64,000 bases of DNA from Rickettsia canadensis str. McKiel (GTDB lineage Bacteria; Pseudomonadota; Alphaproteobacteria; Rickettsiales; Rickettsiaceae): assembly GCF_000014345.1 (NCBI RefSeq), contig NC_009879.1, positions 387,501 through 451,500 on the forward strand, read 5' to 3'. Both the position numbers and the translations under genes were made by a program. Positions within the stretch are counted from its first letter, which is position 1; each line of letters starts with the position of its first letter. The notes under the pieces were generated by a model. It saw only the letters and a list, made by a program, of their open reading frames with translations, was not told the DNA's origin and made no database searches. Of the stretch, positions 1 to 9,187 are shown in pieces.

Positions 1-595
1 TTTACTGTCACTATCTTTAACTCATTGTTTGCTCTTAAAAAATACTACTTGTTCTAATCTTCTTTATTATAACCTATCTTAAGTAGATTGTAAAAATATC
101 TTCTTACTATATTATTTATCTCCTTTATCCATAGATTTTATTAAACTGCGTTTCCTTTATACTCTTATGCTTTAAAGAATTGGTTCGTAAAACTTCGAGG
201 CACTTAATAGGCTGTGCGTGATAATTCAGCAAGCTTGATACAAGTAAGTTTTGTAGGATTCGCCTGTGCTTACGTATTTTATTTTTATATACTGTATAGA
301 TTCACCTTTAGATTCATCAAATCTTCCACTTTCTAAATTATGCTGTATATTATTATAAACTTAAAAAGTCTTATTAATTTTTACTAAACAATCTCTCTAA
401 TTATAACTTAAAATAATTTTGTTAATAGTCACATATACCCTTGATACTTGCTTATCTCTGGGTCATCAAATTTCTTAGCAATACCAAATTTAACTGCAGA
501 ATTTAGTTCTTTTTACTTTACATATGTCATCTTAGGATTATAAATCAATTGTTATTAGCAAAACTGAAAGATTAAGAAGGTTTAGGCAAAATTAA
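1..595. other. Non-coding or decayed stretch
   Basis: This AT-rich stretch has stops in all frames and no ORF I can recognise. Bases about 369-430 resemble the right arm of the long palindrome at 18376-18541. The rest shows nothing identifiable and is probably the decayed end of an accessory gene. Confidence 0.5.
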
Positions 596-1032
596 TTGTT
601 GCTGCATTGCTTGGGAGTCAAGACATTAAATGTCGTAGATAAAAAACGCGGAAATGATGCTCTATATTTGGTAATTTTAGATAGTTCTGAAAATGATACT
701 GAACTTATTACCTGTCTAATAAAAAATGGCATTAATATTAATCATCACAATTCTTTAGGTAATACGGCTTTATTGACTTCAGGTTATTTATCAGTCGTAA
801 GAATTTTATTAGAAAACGGTGCGGATATAAATATTAAAAATAACGAAAATATCACTTCAGCAATTTTGCTTCAGAATGAAATGTTTAGATACACAATCTT
901 TTTATTAATAGACTTATTACTTTGATTAATAAAAATAGTCTTGCTGTGAAAAAGATATATGAGAAGATAAATAATAAAATTACTAAAGAATTAGCAGAGG
1001 CATTAATAAAAAAATATGAAGTTTTTAAATAA
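596..1032 (+). pseudogene. Ankyrin-repeat protein remnant
   Basis: The first reading frame (596-925) encodes ankyrin-type units, for example ITCLIKNGININHHNSLGNT followed by VRILLENGADINIKNN, with the usual helix pair and loop. After the stop at 923-925 the next frame continues from about 922 to a stop at 1030-1032 (LAEALIKKYEVFK), so a frameshift near 920 splits one gene. No convincing start or ribosome binding site is visible, so the 5' end is probably lost. Ankyrin proteins of Rickettsia often act in the host cell, but this copy looks dead. The following bases to about 1500 hold short ankyrin-like scraps (DDYGNT, GDLLS) broken by many stops. Confidence 0.7.
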
Positions 1033-1519
1033 ACAACAGTATAGAACATATAGGAGAAAATAATGAAAGCTATAGTTTGCTTTAAGTGATGAATAAGGGA
1101 AATACTTCTATAGTAAAAAGCGCGGATATAAGTAAAAAAGATTATTATATAAGTAGTACTGACTTTAAAGGACATATTGCAAATTGAGATGTTCAAGAGG
1201 TTATATGTTGAAAAATAAGTATTATATCAACTATTACTGGACTCGTTAATAAAGAGTAAGAATTTCCTGAAACACATATGTTGAATTAATACCCTTGAAT
1301 GATTGTATTAATAAATTTGCTAAGCAGCTTCATAACAAACATAATGCAGAAAATATTTATATTCTTTTGTAATATGCTAACAAGGGTGTCGAATATTGTA
1401 TAGATTAGTATAGGTATAGATGATTATGGTAATACTAATATCATGTATTAAAGAAAGTAGGTCGCAAGGGTGATCTACTATCTAGACCGTGAATGTTTAT
1501 TTTTGCTAATATTCATATG
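1033..1519. other. Decayed accessory sequence
   Basis: No intact ORF. Plus-strand scraps such as FAKQLHNKHNAENIYILL and DDYGNT around 1310-1430 suggest that the ankyrin gene upstream, or a relative, once continued here. No RNA gene or repeat recognised. Confidence 0.4.
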
Positions 1520-1880
1520 TTTTAAAATCTCCACAAATAACTCAAAATAAAGCATCTAAGGAGCTGTTAGATACGTGTTACTCCGAGATGTAGATTCAAA
1601 ATCATAAATTTTCGCAGTTTAAGCTAGCAAGAAATCTAGATGCAGTACTTTGATTGTAATTGAACAAAATAGTATTATTAAAATTTTCTCGTGGTTTACT
1701 ATATTCTTGCTACTACCCACTTTAATAGCCAGTATTTACAGTATGAATCTTGCTGCAATGCTTGAATTTAAATCACCGTATGGGTTTTTCTATAGCCTTG
1801 TTTTAATGCTATTATCTATAAATTTTTTAAGAAAAAGAACTAATTATAAATTTTTGCTGATAATATATAGTTTTATATGA
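1520..1880 (+). pseudogene. corA: CorA magnesium/cobalt transporter, C-terminal remnant
   Basis: CorA is a pentameric inner-membrane Mg2+/Co2+ channel with two C-terminal membrane helices. The ORF at 1650-1880 matches that end: IEQNSIIKIF, then LLPTLIASIYSMN, then a second hydrophobic helix and a basic tail, parallel to the E. coli IEQNRIIKIF...LVASSYGMNF. The GMN signature at the mouth of the pore reads SMN here. Upstream, another frame gives NKASKELLDTCYSEM, a stop, then NHKFSQFKLARNLDAVL, which fits the preceding coiled helix, so the remnant begins near 1520 with an internal stop and a frameshift near 1650. The cytoplasmic funnel domain is missing. A non-functional relic. Confidence 0.8.
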
Positions 1881-1979
1881 TTTTTCTTTTTTAAATACCT
1901 ATATAGATATCAATTATTTCTTGACTCTTTTTAAAGATTACCATATTATGCAGTACCGTAAAAATAGTAATTAAATTTA

Positions 1980-3737
1980 TTGTATAGGGATATGCAAAAG
2001 ATATTGCTTAAAGGCCGTAATGTAAATATAAAAAATCCAAATCCTAATATTAAGGAAATAAAAACCTTAGCTGAATTACCTTCAGGTACAGGTCATGAAT
2101 ATTTTATAAATTCACATGGATTAGAAATTAAATCATTTTTGAAGAAAGACTATTCTTTCTTATACATAACTGGCTTGTCTGCTGAAGATGGAACTAAAAT
2201 TAGCATTTTAGATATTACGCTGCTTAATAACATACAAAATGGTATCCATGCAGATCAATGTAATATCGTTCATATATACTCTTGTTATTCAGGGGCCGCT
2301 CAACATCATTTAAATTGTATACATGGCAATATTGTGTTATGCACTTATAATAAAGCCAGTGATGTAAATGTTATACTATTAGCTCAAAGTAATTATGATG
2401 CTAGAATAAAAAATGACTCTTCATTGATCGAATATATAAGAGATAATTTTCATTTATTAGCAGCATCAGATTTTAGTATAAGCTATAAATTAGACGATCA
2501 AATTTATAATTTTTCTTTAAGTGCTGATGAAATTAAAAAGATGAAAAGCATTGAGGAGTTGCCAGCTTTTCTACATAAAAAATATGATGCTTTTGTAAAA
2601 TTTTATACAAAGATTTATGCAGAATATCATGAATCATATCCTGAAATATTTAACTTAAAGATAGAACCAGAGCCGAAAGCACTAACGCAAGCTGACTTAA
2701 TCAGAGTATTTAATAGAGTTGTAGTCTTAGAAGTCTATAATTTCAATAAATCTTCTCTAAGCAATATCAAGACGATGTTAAATCAGGAAGGATTAAATAT
2801 TAACATTTGTATAGATAGAGCTATACGGCAAGGGAATTGTGAATTATTAATTTGTTTACTTAATTATTATAATACTAAAGAAGTAGAGCCTTATATTCTT
2901 GATAAAGCTATAGAGAGAGGTGATATTAATATTTTAAAAGCTATACTTGAACATAGTACTACCAAAATAGGGTCTTATACTCTTAATCAAGTCATAGAGA
3001 GAGGTGATGTAAATATTTTAAAAGCTATACTTGAACATAGTACTACCAAAATAGAGTCTTATACTCTTAATCAAGTCATAGAGAGAGGTGATGTAAATAT
3101 TTTAAAAGCTATACTTGAACATAGTACTACACAAATGGATTTTTATACTCTTGCTCAAGTCATAAAGAAAGGTGATGTAAATATTTTAAAAGTTGTACTT
3201 GAACATAATACTAAAGAAGTAGAGTTTTGTAGTCTTTTTTTGATATATCAAGCTATAGAGAGAGGTGATGTAAATATTTTAAAAGCTATACTTGAACATA
3301 GTACTACCAAAATAGGGTCTTATACTCTTAATCAAGTCATAGAGAGAGGTGATGTAAATATTTTAAAAGCTATACTTGAACATAGTACTACACAAATAGA
3401 GTCTTATAATCTTGCTAAAGTCGTAGAGAAAGGTGATGTAAATATTTTAAAAGCTGTACTTGAACATAATACTAAAGAAGTAGAGTTTTGTACTCTTTTT
3501 TTGATATATAAAGCTATAGAGAGAGGCGATGTAAATATTTTAAAAGCTATACTTGAACATAATACTAAAGAAGTAGATTCTTATAATTTTAATCTAGAAA
3601 TTCTATTTAATGATCCTACGGTCAATAGCTATAATAATACAGCAGAAGAGACTAATGATGTGGAAAATACTTCTACTATAAATACCATGCTTAATGTAGT
3701 AGAAGAAGTAACAATATTAGGAGAGTCGTCAGAATAA
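1980..3737 (+). CDS. RARP-2-like effector: cysteine-protease-like domain plus ankyrin-like repeats
   Basis: The protein has 585 residues from the TTG at 1980; an ATG four codons later (1992) is an equally likely start. Residues about 40-115 resemble a clan CD (caspase/clostripain-like) peptidase core: NSHG with His46, a DGTKISILD strand region, then hydrophobic IVHIYSCYSGAA with Cys102, giving a plausible His-Cys dyad. Residues about 270-560 hold one divergent and eight well-conserved ankyrin-like units built on ERGDVNILKAILEHS; most are 28 residues (84 nt), some with insertions. This architecture matches Rickettsia ankyrin repeat protein 2, reported as a type IV secreted effector acting on host endomembranes, with repeat number varying between strains. 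The acidic tail follows the last repeat. The match is from memory of the family, not a search. Confidence 0.8.
   Translation: MYRDMQKILLKGRNVNIKNPNPNIKEIKTLAELPSGTGHEYFINSHGLEIKSFLKKDYSFLYITGLSAEDGTKISILDITLLNNIQNGIHADQCNIVHIYSCYSGAAQHHLNCIHGNIVLCTYNKASDVNVILLAQSNYDARIKNDSSLIEYIRDNFHLLAASDFSISYKLDDQIYNFSLSADEIKKMKSIEELPAFLHKKYDAFVKFYTKIYAEYHESYPEIFNLKIEPEPKALTQADLIRVFNRVVVLEVYNFNKSSLSNIKTMLNQEGLNINICIDRAIRQGNCELLICLLNYYNTKEVEPYILDKAIERGDINILKAILEHSTTKIGSYTLNQVIERGDVNILKAILEHSTTKIESYTLNQVIERGDVNILKAILEHSTTQMDFYTLAQVIKKGDVNILKVVLEHNTKEVEFCSLFLIYQAIERGDVNILKAILEHSTTKIGSYTLNQVIERGDVNILKAILEHSTTQIESYNLAKVVEKGDVNILKAVLEHNTKEVEFCTLFLIYKAIERGDVNILKAILEHNTKEVDSYNFNLEILFNDPTVNSYNNTAEETNDVENTSTINTMLNVVEEVTILGESSE
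2910..3580 (+). repeat. Tandem 84-nt repeat array inside the RARP-2-like gene
   Basis: Eight conserved units start at tagagagaggtga or a variant; the first three fall at 2911, 2995 and 3079, exactly 84 bases apart. Several units are identical over long runs, and the two longer units carry an insert coding for EFCSLFLIY or EFCTLFLIY. Such identity points to recent duplication and likely copy-number variation. Confidence 0.85.
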
Positions 3738-3805
3738 TCGGTGTAAGTAATAAAAAGTAAACAAAGACTGGATTCTGTAATAATGCCTATAAGTGAGATA
3801 TAATA

Positions 3806-4162
3806 TTAAATATTTTTTAAGATTATGTTGCTTAATTCATCATTCAAGTGTGAGAAGTTTATCTCTTCAAATCCTTTTCTTGGAATAATAATCATGGCAA
3901 GCTTTATAGCCTTAAGCTTAGAATCACTAACGTTCATTCTAATTAGATGTCTTATACGCCTTTTAATTTTATTGCGAACTACAGCCTTTTTATTTAACTT
4001 TTTGCTAACTTTGATTCCTAAAAAGATGTTATATTTTGTTTCAAGGAAGATCTTTGGAAGATTTTTGGCTATTACCAAAATAAAATATCTCTCATGGAAC
4101 TTCTTTCCAAGCTTATTTATAAGTTCAAACTCTTTTTGATTTTTTAAAGAGGTAATAGACAA
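3806..4162 (-). CDS. rnpA: Ribonuclease P protein component
   Basis: RnpA is the protein subunit of RNase P, which binds the catalytic RNA and pre-tRNA 5' leaders. The 118-residue length is typical. The basic signature is seen as [19 protein letters not shown] (about residues 53-71), the RNR motif region that contacts RNA. The start is TTG at 4162; no in-frame ATG precedes the conserved core. It follows rpmH by about 20 nt on the same strand, the classic rpmH-rnpA pair, so the two are probably co-transcribed. Confidence 0.92.
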   Translation of the reverse strand: MSITSLKNQKEFELINKLGKKFHERYFILVIAKNLPKIFLETKYNIFLGIKVSKKLNKKAVVRNKIKRRIRHLIRMNVSDSKLKAIKLAMIIIPRKGFEEINFSHLNDELSNIILKNI

Positions 4163-4181
4163 TTTGATAAGTCAGATTATT

Positions 4182-4316
4182 TTAAGCAGATAATTTATGC
4201 CTACCTTTAGCACGGCGTCTTCTTAAAATTGCTCTTCCAGATGGAGTAGCCATTCTAGCTCTAAAACCATGTCTTCTTTTTCTAACTAAATTGCTAGGTT
4301 GAAATGTACGTTTCAT
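4182..4316 (-). CDS. rpmH: 50S ribosomal protein L34
   Basis: A 44-residue, very basic protein beginning [20 protein letters not shown] and ending [10 protein letters not shown], the near-universal L34 sequence. L34 binds 23S rRNA in the large subunit. It starts with ATG at 4316 and ends with TAA at 4182, just upstream of rnpA on the same strand. Confidence 0.97.
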   Translation of the reverse strand: MKRTFQPSNLVRKRRHGFRARMATPSGRAILRRRRAKGRHKLSA

Positions 4317-4383
4317 AATATTTATACCGAACAAAAATAAAAATTAATCATTTATAATAAAAATATAGAGATTTTATCAACTA

Positions 4384-4444
4384 TACACATCATGATTACT
4401 GGATTGCTTCATCAAAACTTACAGCTTTTCCTCACAATGACGTG
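4384..4444. repeat. Half of a dispersed intergenic palindromic repeat
   Basis: The stretch actggattgcttcatc... to ...cctcacaatgacg resembles 36590-36622 (actggattgcttcgtg ... cttgcaatgacg). It is one arm of a dispersed Rickettsia intergenic repeat, between rpmH and rplT. Confidence 0.6.
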
Positions 4445-4447
4445 ACC

Positions 4448-4801
4448 TTAAATATGTGCTTTTGCTTTTTCTACAATACTTGCAAATCCGTCACTGTTAT
4501 TTACGGCAAGTTCTGCAAGTACTTTACGATCTATATCAATTCCTGCTTTTTTTAGAGTTCCCATAAACTGAGAGTAAATAAGCCCATGTGTTCTTACTGC
4601 TGCATTTATTCTTTGAATCCATAAACCTCTAAAATTACGTTTACGGTTTCTGCGATCTCTATAAGCATACTGGAGAGCTTTTTCTACTTTTGCAATAGCT
4701 ACTCTAAAACAGCTATTAGCTCTACCTCTATAGCCTTTTGCTAATTTGAGAATTTTTTTATGTCGATTTTTGGAAATTTTTCCTGATTTTGCACGTGTCA
4801 T
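4448..4801 (-). CDS. rplT: 50S ribosomal protein L20
   Basis: L20 binds 23S rRNA early in large-subunit assembly and in many bacteria represses its own operon. The protein has 117 residues, the normal length. It has the basic extended N-terminus ([20 protein letters not shown]) and the conserved [15 protein letters not shown] region near residues 65-80. It lies 15 nt downstream of rpmI on the same strand, so the two form an operon. No infC is found in this window. Confidence 0.97.
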   Translation of the reverse strand: MTRAKSGKISKNRHKKILKLAKGYRGRANSCFRVAIAKVEKALQYAYRDRRNRKRNFRGLWIQRINAAVRTHGLIYSQFMGTLKKAGIDIDRKVLAELAVNNSDGFASIVEKAKAHI

Positions 4802-4816
4802 TGCTTTAGCTCCTGA

Positions 4817-5023
4817 TTAATTTGTACCGTACGGTAGAAAATATTTTTTAATATTATATCCTTCTTGATTGCAAAGAATTGTAGTCCCGCGAAGGTTACG
4901 AATTTGAGCTTTAGTGCGACGACGCATGAAATGTTTTTTTCCTGCTTGAGATGCAATCACATTGCCGCTTGCAGTAAGTTTAAAACGTTTTTTTGCGGCA
5001 GATTTTGTTTTTAATTTAGGCAT
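4817..5023 (-). CDS. rpmI: 50S ribosomal protein L35
   Basis: A 68-residue basic protein starting [20 protein letters not shown], the signature of L35. It is the first gene of the rpmI-rplT pair, with ATG at 5023 preceded by a ribosome binding site (aagga). A stem-loop candidate lies in its leader at 5047-5103. Confidence 0.97.
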   Translation of the reverse strand: MPKLKTKSAAKKRFKLTASGNVIASQAGKKHFMRRRTKAQIRNLRGTTILCNQEGYNIKKYFLPYGTN

Positions 5024-5046
5024 AATATTCCTTATAAATTGGTATT

Positions 5047-5103
5047 TCTAGATTTGCCGGTAATATTTAGGCATACCAAAGCCATGTTACCGATGAAACT
5101 AGA
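5047..5103 (-). promoter_or_regulatory. Structured 5' leader of rpmI-rplT (candidate)
   Basis: Read on the minus strand, the leader ends 24 nt before the rpmI start codon and folds into nested stems: TCTAG with CTAGA at the base, CGGTAA with TTACCG in the middle, and GGC with GCC at the tip. No T-run follows in the mRNA direction, so it does not look like a terminator of upstream minus-strand transcription. TATAAT-like promoter sequences lie upstream around 5140-5165. L20 autoregulation through leader structures is known in other bacteria; that role here is inference. Confidence 0.45.
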
Positions 5104-5309
5104 TAATAGTTTTTTTTATTAGTTATTGCAAGATTTTTTTATAATAATGTATTATAATGTGTTTTAGCTGCAAATTATAGAAAAAATGTCATACTGTGGC
5201 TTGTTGCGGTATCCAGAAATAATAAAGACTGAATCCTGTGATCAAGTTAACTAGATAACAATTATTTAATTAAAATGACACAGAACCTAATTAATAAGCA
5301 AATTTAAAA

Positions 5310-5987
5310 ATGTTCGGACAAAATCCTAAAAGAAGTATATTAAATGGTGACGGTACTAAATTAGAGGTAAAGTCTATTTTTAAGACTATACAAGGTGAGG
5401 GAATTTTTGTAGGTAGTCCTGCTATATTTGTAAGGCTTGGGGGCTGTAATCTTGCTTGTCATTTTTGTGATACGGAGTTTGAAGATTTTGATTTAGTAGA
5501 TATAACTGAGATTTTGAATAAAGTAGAAAGTTTAGCATTAAATTCTAAAAATGAAAAATCAGTGAATTTAGTAGTAATAACCGGTGGTGAGCCGATGCGT
5601 CAACCTATAGCATTATTATGTCAGAAGTTACTAGACCGGGATTTTAAAGTCCAAATAGAGACTAACGGTACGTTATATCGTTCTTTGCCAAATGAAGTGT
5701 CTATAATTTGTTCGCCGAAAGCAGGACAAACCGGTTATAGTAAAATAAGAGAAGATTTATTGTCTCAAATTAGTGCAGTGAAATTTATCGTTGCTAAAAA
5801 TATTTTAGAATATAGTTTCATACCGGAAGTAGGACAAACAGCTTATAATATACCGGTTTTTGTACAACCTATGGATCAAAACAATCCAAAGCTTAATGAC
5901 GAAAATAATGCGTTAGCAGTAAAATTAGCACTAGAAAGCGGGTCGAAGTTATCTTTGCAAACTCACAAATTTTTAGGGATAGATTGA
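5310..5987 (+). CDS. queE: 7-carboxy-7-deazaguanine synthase
   Basis: QueE is a radical SAM enzyme that converts 6-carboxytetrahydropterin to 7-carboxy-7-deazaguanine in the queuosine (tRNA) pathway. The 225-residue protein shows TIQGEG (residues 26-31) and the radical SAM cluster motif CNLACHFC (Cys46, Cys50, Cys53), followed by VVITGGEP. The spacing and length match QueE rather than other radical SAM proteins. It stands alone between rpmI and rplY, divergent from rpmI. Confidence 0.92.
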   Translation: MFGQNPKRSILNGDGTKLEVKSIFKTIQGEGIFVGSPAIFVRLGGCNLACHFCDTEFEDFDLVDITEILNKVESLALNSKNEKSVNLVVITGGEPMRQPIALLCQKLLDRDFKVQIETNGTLYRSLPNEVSIICSPKAGQTGYSKIREDLLSQISAVKFIVAKNILEYSFIPEVGQTAYNIPVFVQPMDQNNPKLNDENNALAVKLALESGSKLSLQTHKFLGID

Positions 5988-6069
5988 GTAAAGTATATTA
6001 CAAATATGTCTTGATTTTGTTATTATTCACAACTATTATAACCTATTTAATGTTAGAGTATTTATAGAA

Positions 6070-6684
6070 ATGAGTAAAATATTAGAACTTGAAGCGCAAT
6101 CCCGCACAGAATTCGGTACGGGAGCAGCAAGAGCATTAAGAAGAGAAGGACGTGTTCCAGCTATTATTTATGGAGCTGGTAAAACACCTGTTAGTATTTC
6201 TTTAGAAGAAAAGGAAATAACTAAATATTATAGAAAGCCAGCTTTTATCTCTCAGTTAATTAATTTAACAATTGATAAGAAACAATATAAAGTGTTACCG
6301 AAAGCTGTGGAGTTACACCCTGTGACGGATATAGTACGCCATGTTGATTTTGTCTTTTTAGAAGAAAAAAAACAAAAAATGGAAGTACCTGTAGTATATG
6401 AAGGGAAAGAACGAGCTTTAGGTGTTAAAAGAGGCGGATACTTTAATATAGTAAAAAGAAGAGTTACGCTGTTATGTGATGTTAATAATATCCCAAGAAA
6501 TGTAACTATTGACGTTACTAATATGCCTATTGCTACTTCACTAAACTCTTCAAAAATAGTATTGCCAAAAGGATGTAGTTTTGCTTCAAAAAAAGAATTT
6601 GTCCTTGCAACTATTATAGGACGTAGAGGAGTCAAAACTGAAGCTGAAGGGGAACAACAAGCAGCTGCTGAAGCAGGAAAGTAG
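6070..6684 (+). CDS. rplY: 50S ribosomal protein L25 (CTC family)
   Basis: L25/CTC binds 5S rRNA. The 204-residue protein has the N-terminal L25 fold ([20 protein letters not shown], about residues 18-37) and the longer C-terminal CTC domain with an alanine-rich tail ([10 protein letters not shown]). It precedes pth by 215 nt, a gene order (rplY-pth-ychF) found in many alphaproteobacteria; here repeats have entered the spacers. Confidence 0.95.
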
Positions 6685-6698
6685 TTATACAGCGTTGG

Positions 6699-6835
6699 TT
6701 GTCTACTCGTGGCATGACCATACAGTATCCGTATCCAGTAAAAATACTAAATTTTTAAAATTTTTAGATCCCGTGATCACGTCACGGGGTGGTATCTGTT
6801 TCTGAATTCTGTTTCCGCGGGAATGACATTGTTGT
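6699..6835. repeat. Intergenic palindromic repeat (type B)
   Basis: Diverged copy of a repeat recurring in this window: an arm like tgtcatcccgtggcttgacc, a centre with agtaaaaatactaa, and a complementary arm (gatcacgtcacgggg). It is followed by a short type A end, cgcgggaatgacat. It lies between rplY and pth. Confidence 0.65.
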
Positions 6836-6899
6836 ACACTTCTTCCAAATCAATATTTCTTCAAAAATTTTCCATTACATTTATTTTAGGTAAATTATT

Positions 6900-7457
6900 A
6901 TGATTTTTGTTATTGGTCTTGGTAATCCAGGAAAAGAGTATCAATATACAAGGCATAATATCGGTTTTATTGTTATAGAGAAAATAGCAAACCAATATAA
7001 TTTATCATTTAGTACAAAGAAGAAATTCAATTGCGAAATTGTTGAAAGTAGCGTAGAAAAGCAAAAGCTTATTTTTATAAAACCTACTACTTACATGAAT
7101 TTATCCGGTAAATCAGTGATATCAGTGAAAACATATTATAATATTTGCTCCGAAAAAATTTTTGTTATTCATGATGATATTGATTTAGAAACAGGTAGAA
7201 TAAAGTTTAAAACCGGTGGTGGTAACGGTGGGCATAACGGTTTAAAATCAATTGACAGGGTTATAGGCAATAACTATAACCGCATTAGAATTGGAGTCGG
7301 TAGACCGCAAAATAATCAGGATGTAGCAGATTACGTACTTAATAATTTCCCTAGATCGGAATATGAAATAGTAATTCAATCTATAGATAAAATTACTAAT
7401 AACTTTGATTTAATATTAGAAAATAAATTAGAAGAATTTAAGAATAAGATTGGATAA
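6900..7457 (+). CDS. pth: Peptidyl-tRNA hydrolase
   Basis: Pth releases peptides from peptidyl-tRNA that dropped off ribosomes. The protein has 185 residues. Visible motifs are GLGNPG (6-11), the catalytic His19 in TRHNIGF, PTTYMNLSG (62-70) and HDDIDL (91-96), in the standard order for the bacterial family. The start is ATG at 6900. Confidence 0.96.
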   Translation: MIFVIGLGNPGKEYQYTRHNIGFIVIEKIANQYNLSFSTKKKFNCEIVESSVEKQKLIFIKPTTYMNLSGKSVISVKTYYNICSEKIFVIHDDIDLETGRIKFKTGGGNGGHNGLKSIDRVIGNNYNRIRIGVGRPQNNQDVADYVLNNFPRSEYEIVIQSIDKITNNFDLILENKLEEFKNKIG

Positions 7458-7502
7458 TGTATAATATCATTCTGGCGAAGGCGTTATTATGTGGGTAAGT
7501 TT

Positions 7503-7612
7503 TTTGTTGTCATCCTACGACTTGATCACGGTATCCAGTAAAAATACTAAATTATTAGTATTCTAAGCTGTGTGTGTGGGGATGCCGTGGTCAAGCCACG
7601 GCATTGACACTG
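7503..7612. repeat. Intergenic palindromic repeat (type B)
   Basis: Arms gtcatcctacgacttgatca and tggtcaagccacggcattgac flank a centre with aaaatactaaattattagtatt. It could form a long hairpin and may act as a terminator after pth. Confidence 0.75.
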
Positions 7613-7658
7613 AGGGTGCTTTATAAGCGCACAACAATTTTAATTAAAAGAAATATTG

Positions 7659-8054
7659 ATGAAGCAAGACTTTGAAATTGTTTATGACGATGAAATGAAT
7701 AAACTCATAAATCTATAATTATTGAGGCTTTAAATAAAGATGTTAGAGCAAAAAAATGGGGTAGTAGGAGATGTTGACTTTTTTTCATTTTCCTGTTTCG
7801 ATCAAAATAAAAATTTTGTTGCAGGCATTAGAGGTATGAATTCTTGGGGTGGATTTGATTCACTCTTTGTTAATCAAAATATAAGAAACCAAAATTATGG
7901 TACTTTACTAATTTAAAAGGCTAAGGATTCAGCGCATGAACGAGGCGGTAATTTTATTCATCTTGTTGCTATGGCTTTTCAAGTAAAAACGTTTTATGAA
8001 AGGCTAGGTTATAAATTAAATTTGTTATATACGGTTACGATAAAGATTCTATAA
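7659..8054 (+). pseudogene. GNAT-family acetyltransferase remnant
   Basis: Combined frames give MKQDFEIVYDDEMNKLI, then after a frame change VDFFSFSCFDQNKNFVAGIR, LFVNQNIRNQNYGTLLI, a stop, then KAKDSAHERGGNFIHLVAM and FQVKTFYERLGYKL. That is the GNAT core order: strand 4, the acetyl-CoA loop (normally R/Q-x-x-G-x-G/A, here RNQNYGT) and the final YERLGY motif. At least one frameshift and one internal stop (near 7915) show it is inactive. Substrate unknown. Confidence 0.75.
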
Positions 8055-8076
8055 TGTATTATTTACGGCAAGATTT

Positions 8077-9174
8077 ATGACACTAAAATTAGGAATTGTG
8101 GGGTTACCGAATGTCGGTAAGTCAACATTATTTAATGCTTTAACGGCAAGTCAGGCTGCGGATGCCGCTAATTATCCATTTTGTACTATTGAGCCTAATA
8201 GTAGTAAAGTTTCAGTACCGGATAAGCGTTTGCATAAACTTGCAAGTTTAACTGGAAGCAGAAAAATTATTTCGTCTTATATTGATTTTGTTGATATTGC
8301 AGGGCTTGTTAAAGGAGCAAGTAAAGGGGAGGGACTAGGTAATAAGTTCTTATCTCATATTAGAGAAGTCGATGCAATACTGCACGTACTGCGTTGCTTT
8401 GAAGATGAAGATATAATGCATGTACATAATAAAGTCGATCCACTTCATGACCTAGAGATTATTGAAACGGAATTAATACTTGCCGATATAGAATTAGTTG
8501 AGAAGCGTTTAGCTACAAGTGAAAAACGCTTAAAGTCAGGCGATAAAACAATGGCAGCGCAGATAGAACTATTAAAAGAGGTTTATAAATGGCTGGCAGA
8601 CGGTAAACCTGCAAGAGTGTTAAATGAAATTTTAGGACTTGATAAGTTAAAGCAATTGCAGTTAATTACTTTTAAGCCCGTTTTATATGTATGTAACGTT
8701 CTTGAACAAGATGCTGTAGACGGCAATGAATTGACAAAATTAGTAGTGGAAAGAGCAAAGAAAGAAAATGCTAAAAGCGTTGTAGTCTCTTCAAAAATAG
8801 AAGCCGATATTGCTTTACTTGAAAGTATAGAAGAAAAAGAAGAGTTTTTAAAAGATATTGGCTTAGATGAAACAGGGCTTAGTAAAGTAATTAAAGAAGG
8901 ATATAATTTATTAAACTTAAAAAGCTTTTTTACCATAGGTCCTAAAGAAGTCCATAGTTGGACTTTTAAAGACGGCACGCTTGCATCTGCCGCTGCCGGT
9001 ATTATTCATACCGATTTTGAAAAAGGCTTTATTAGAGCAGAGGTTATTGGCTATGAAGATTACATAAGTCTTGGTAGTGAAGCAAAAGCCAAGGCAGTAG
9101 GCAAAATGCGTTTAGAGGGTAAAGAATATAAAATGCAAGATGGGGATATAGTACATTTTAGGTTTAACGTTTAA
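8077..9174 (+). CDS. ychF: Redox-regulated ATPase YchF (OLA1 family)
   Basis: A 365-residue TRAFAC-class nucleotide hydrolase. Motifs are GLPNVGKST (residues 9-17, P-loop), DIAGLVKGAS (73-82, G3) and NVLE (207-210) in place of NKxD, the change that makes YchF/OLA1 prefer ATP. A C-terminal TGS domain includes HSWTFKDGTLASAAAG. YchF binds ribosomes and affects stress responses. The length matches the family. Confidence 0.96.
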   Translation: MTLKLGIVGLPNVGKSTLFNALTASQAADAANYPFCTIEPNSSKVSVPDKRLHKLASLTGSRKIISSYIDFVDIAGLVKGASKGEGLGNKFLSHIREVDAILHVLRCFEDEDIMHVHNKVDPLHDLEIIETELILADIELVEKRLATSEKRLKSGDKTMAAQIELLKEVYKWLADGKPARVLNEILGLDKLKQLQLITFKPVLYVCNVLEQDAVDGNELTKLVVERAKKENAKSVVVSSKIEADIALLESIEEKEEFLKDIGLDETGLSKVIKEGYNLLNLKSFFTIGPKEVHSWTFKDGTLASAAAGIIHTDFEKGFIRAEVIGYEDYISLGSEAKAKAVGKMRLEGKEYKMQDGDIVHFRFNV

Positions 9175-9187
9175 ATAATAATCAACT

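Noticed and set aside
885..1196. Minus-strand hydrophobic ORF of 103 codons
   Set aside because: It is antisense to the ankyrin remnant; hydrophobicity arises from AT-rich reverse complement.
3825..4139. Plus-strand ORF opposite rnpA
   Set aside because: A shadow of the conserved rnpA frame; no ribosome binding site and no family match.
5047..5103. Hairpin followed by a T-run (plus strand) as an intrinsic terminator
   Set aside because: A T-run follows on the plus strand, but no plus-strand gene lies upstream; the rpmI leader reading fits the gene layout better.
6252..6635. Minus-strand ORF opposite rplY
   Set aside because: Overlaps the well-conserved rplY frame and has no recognisable features.
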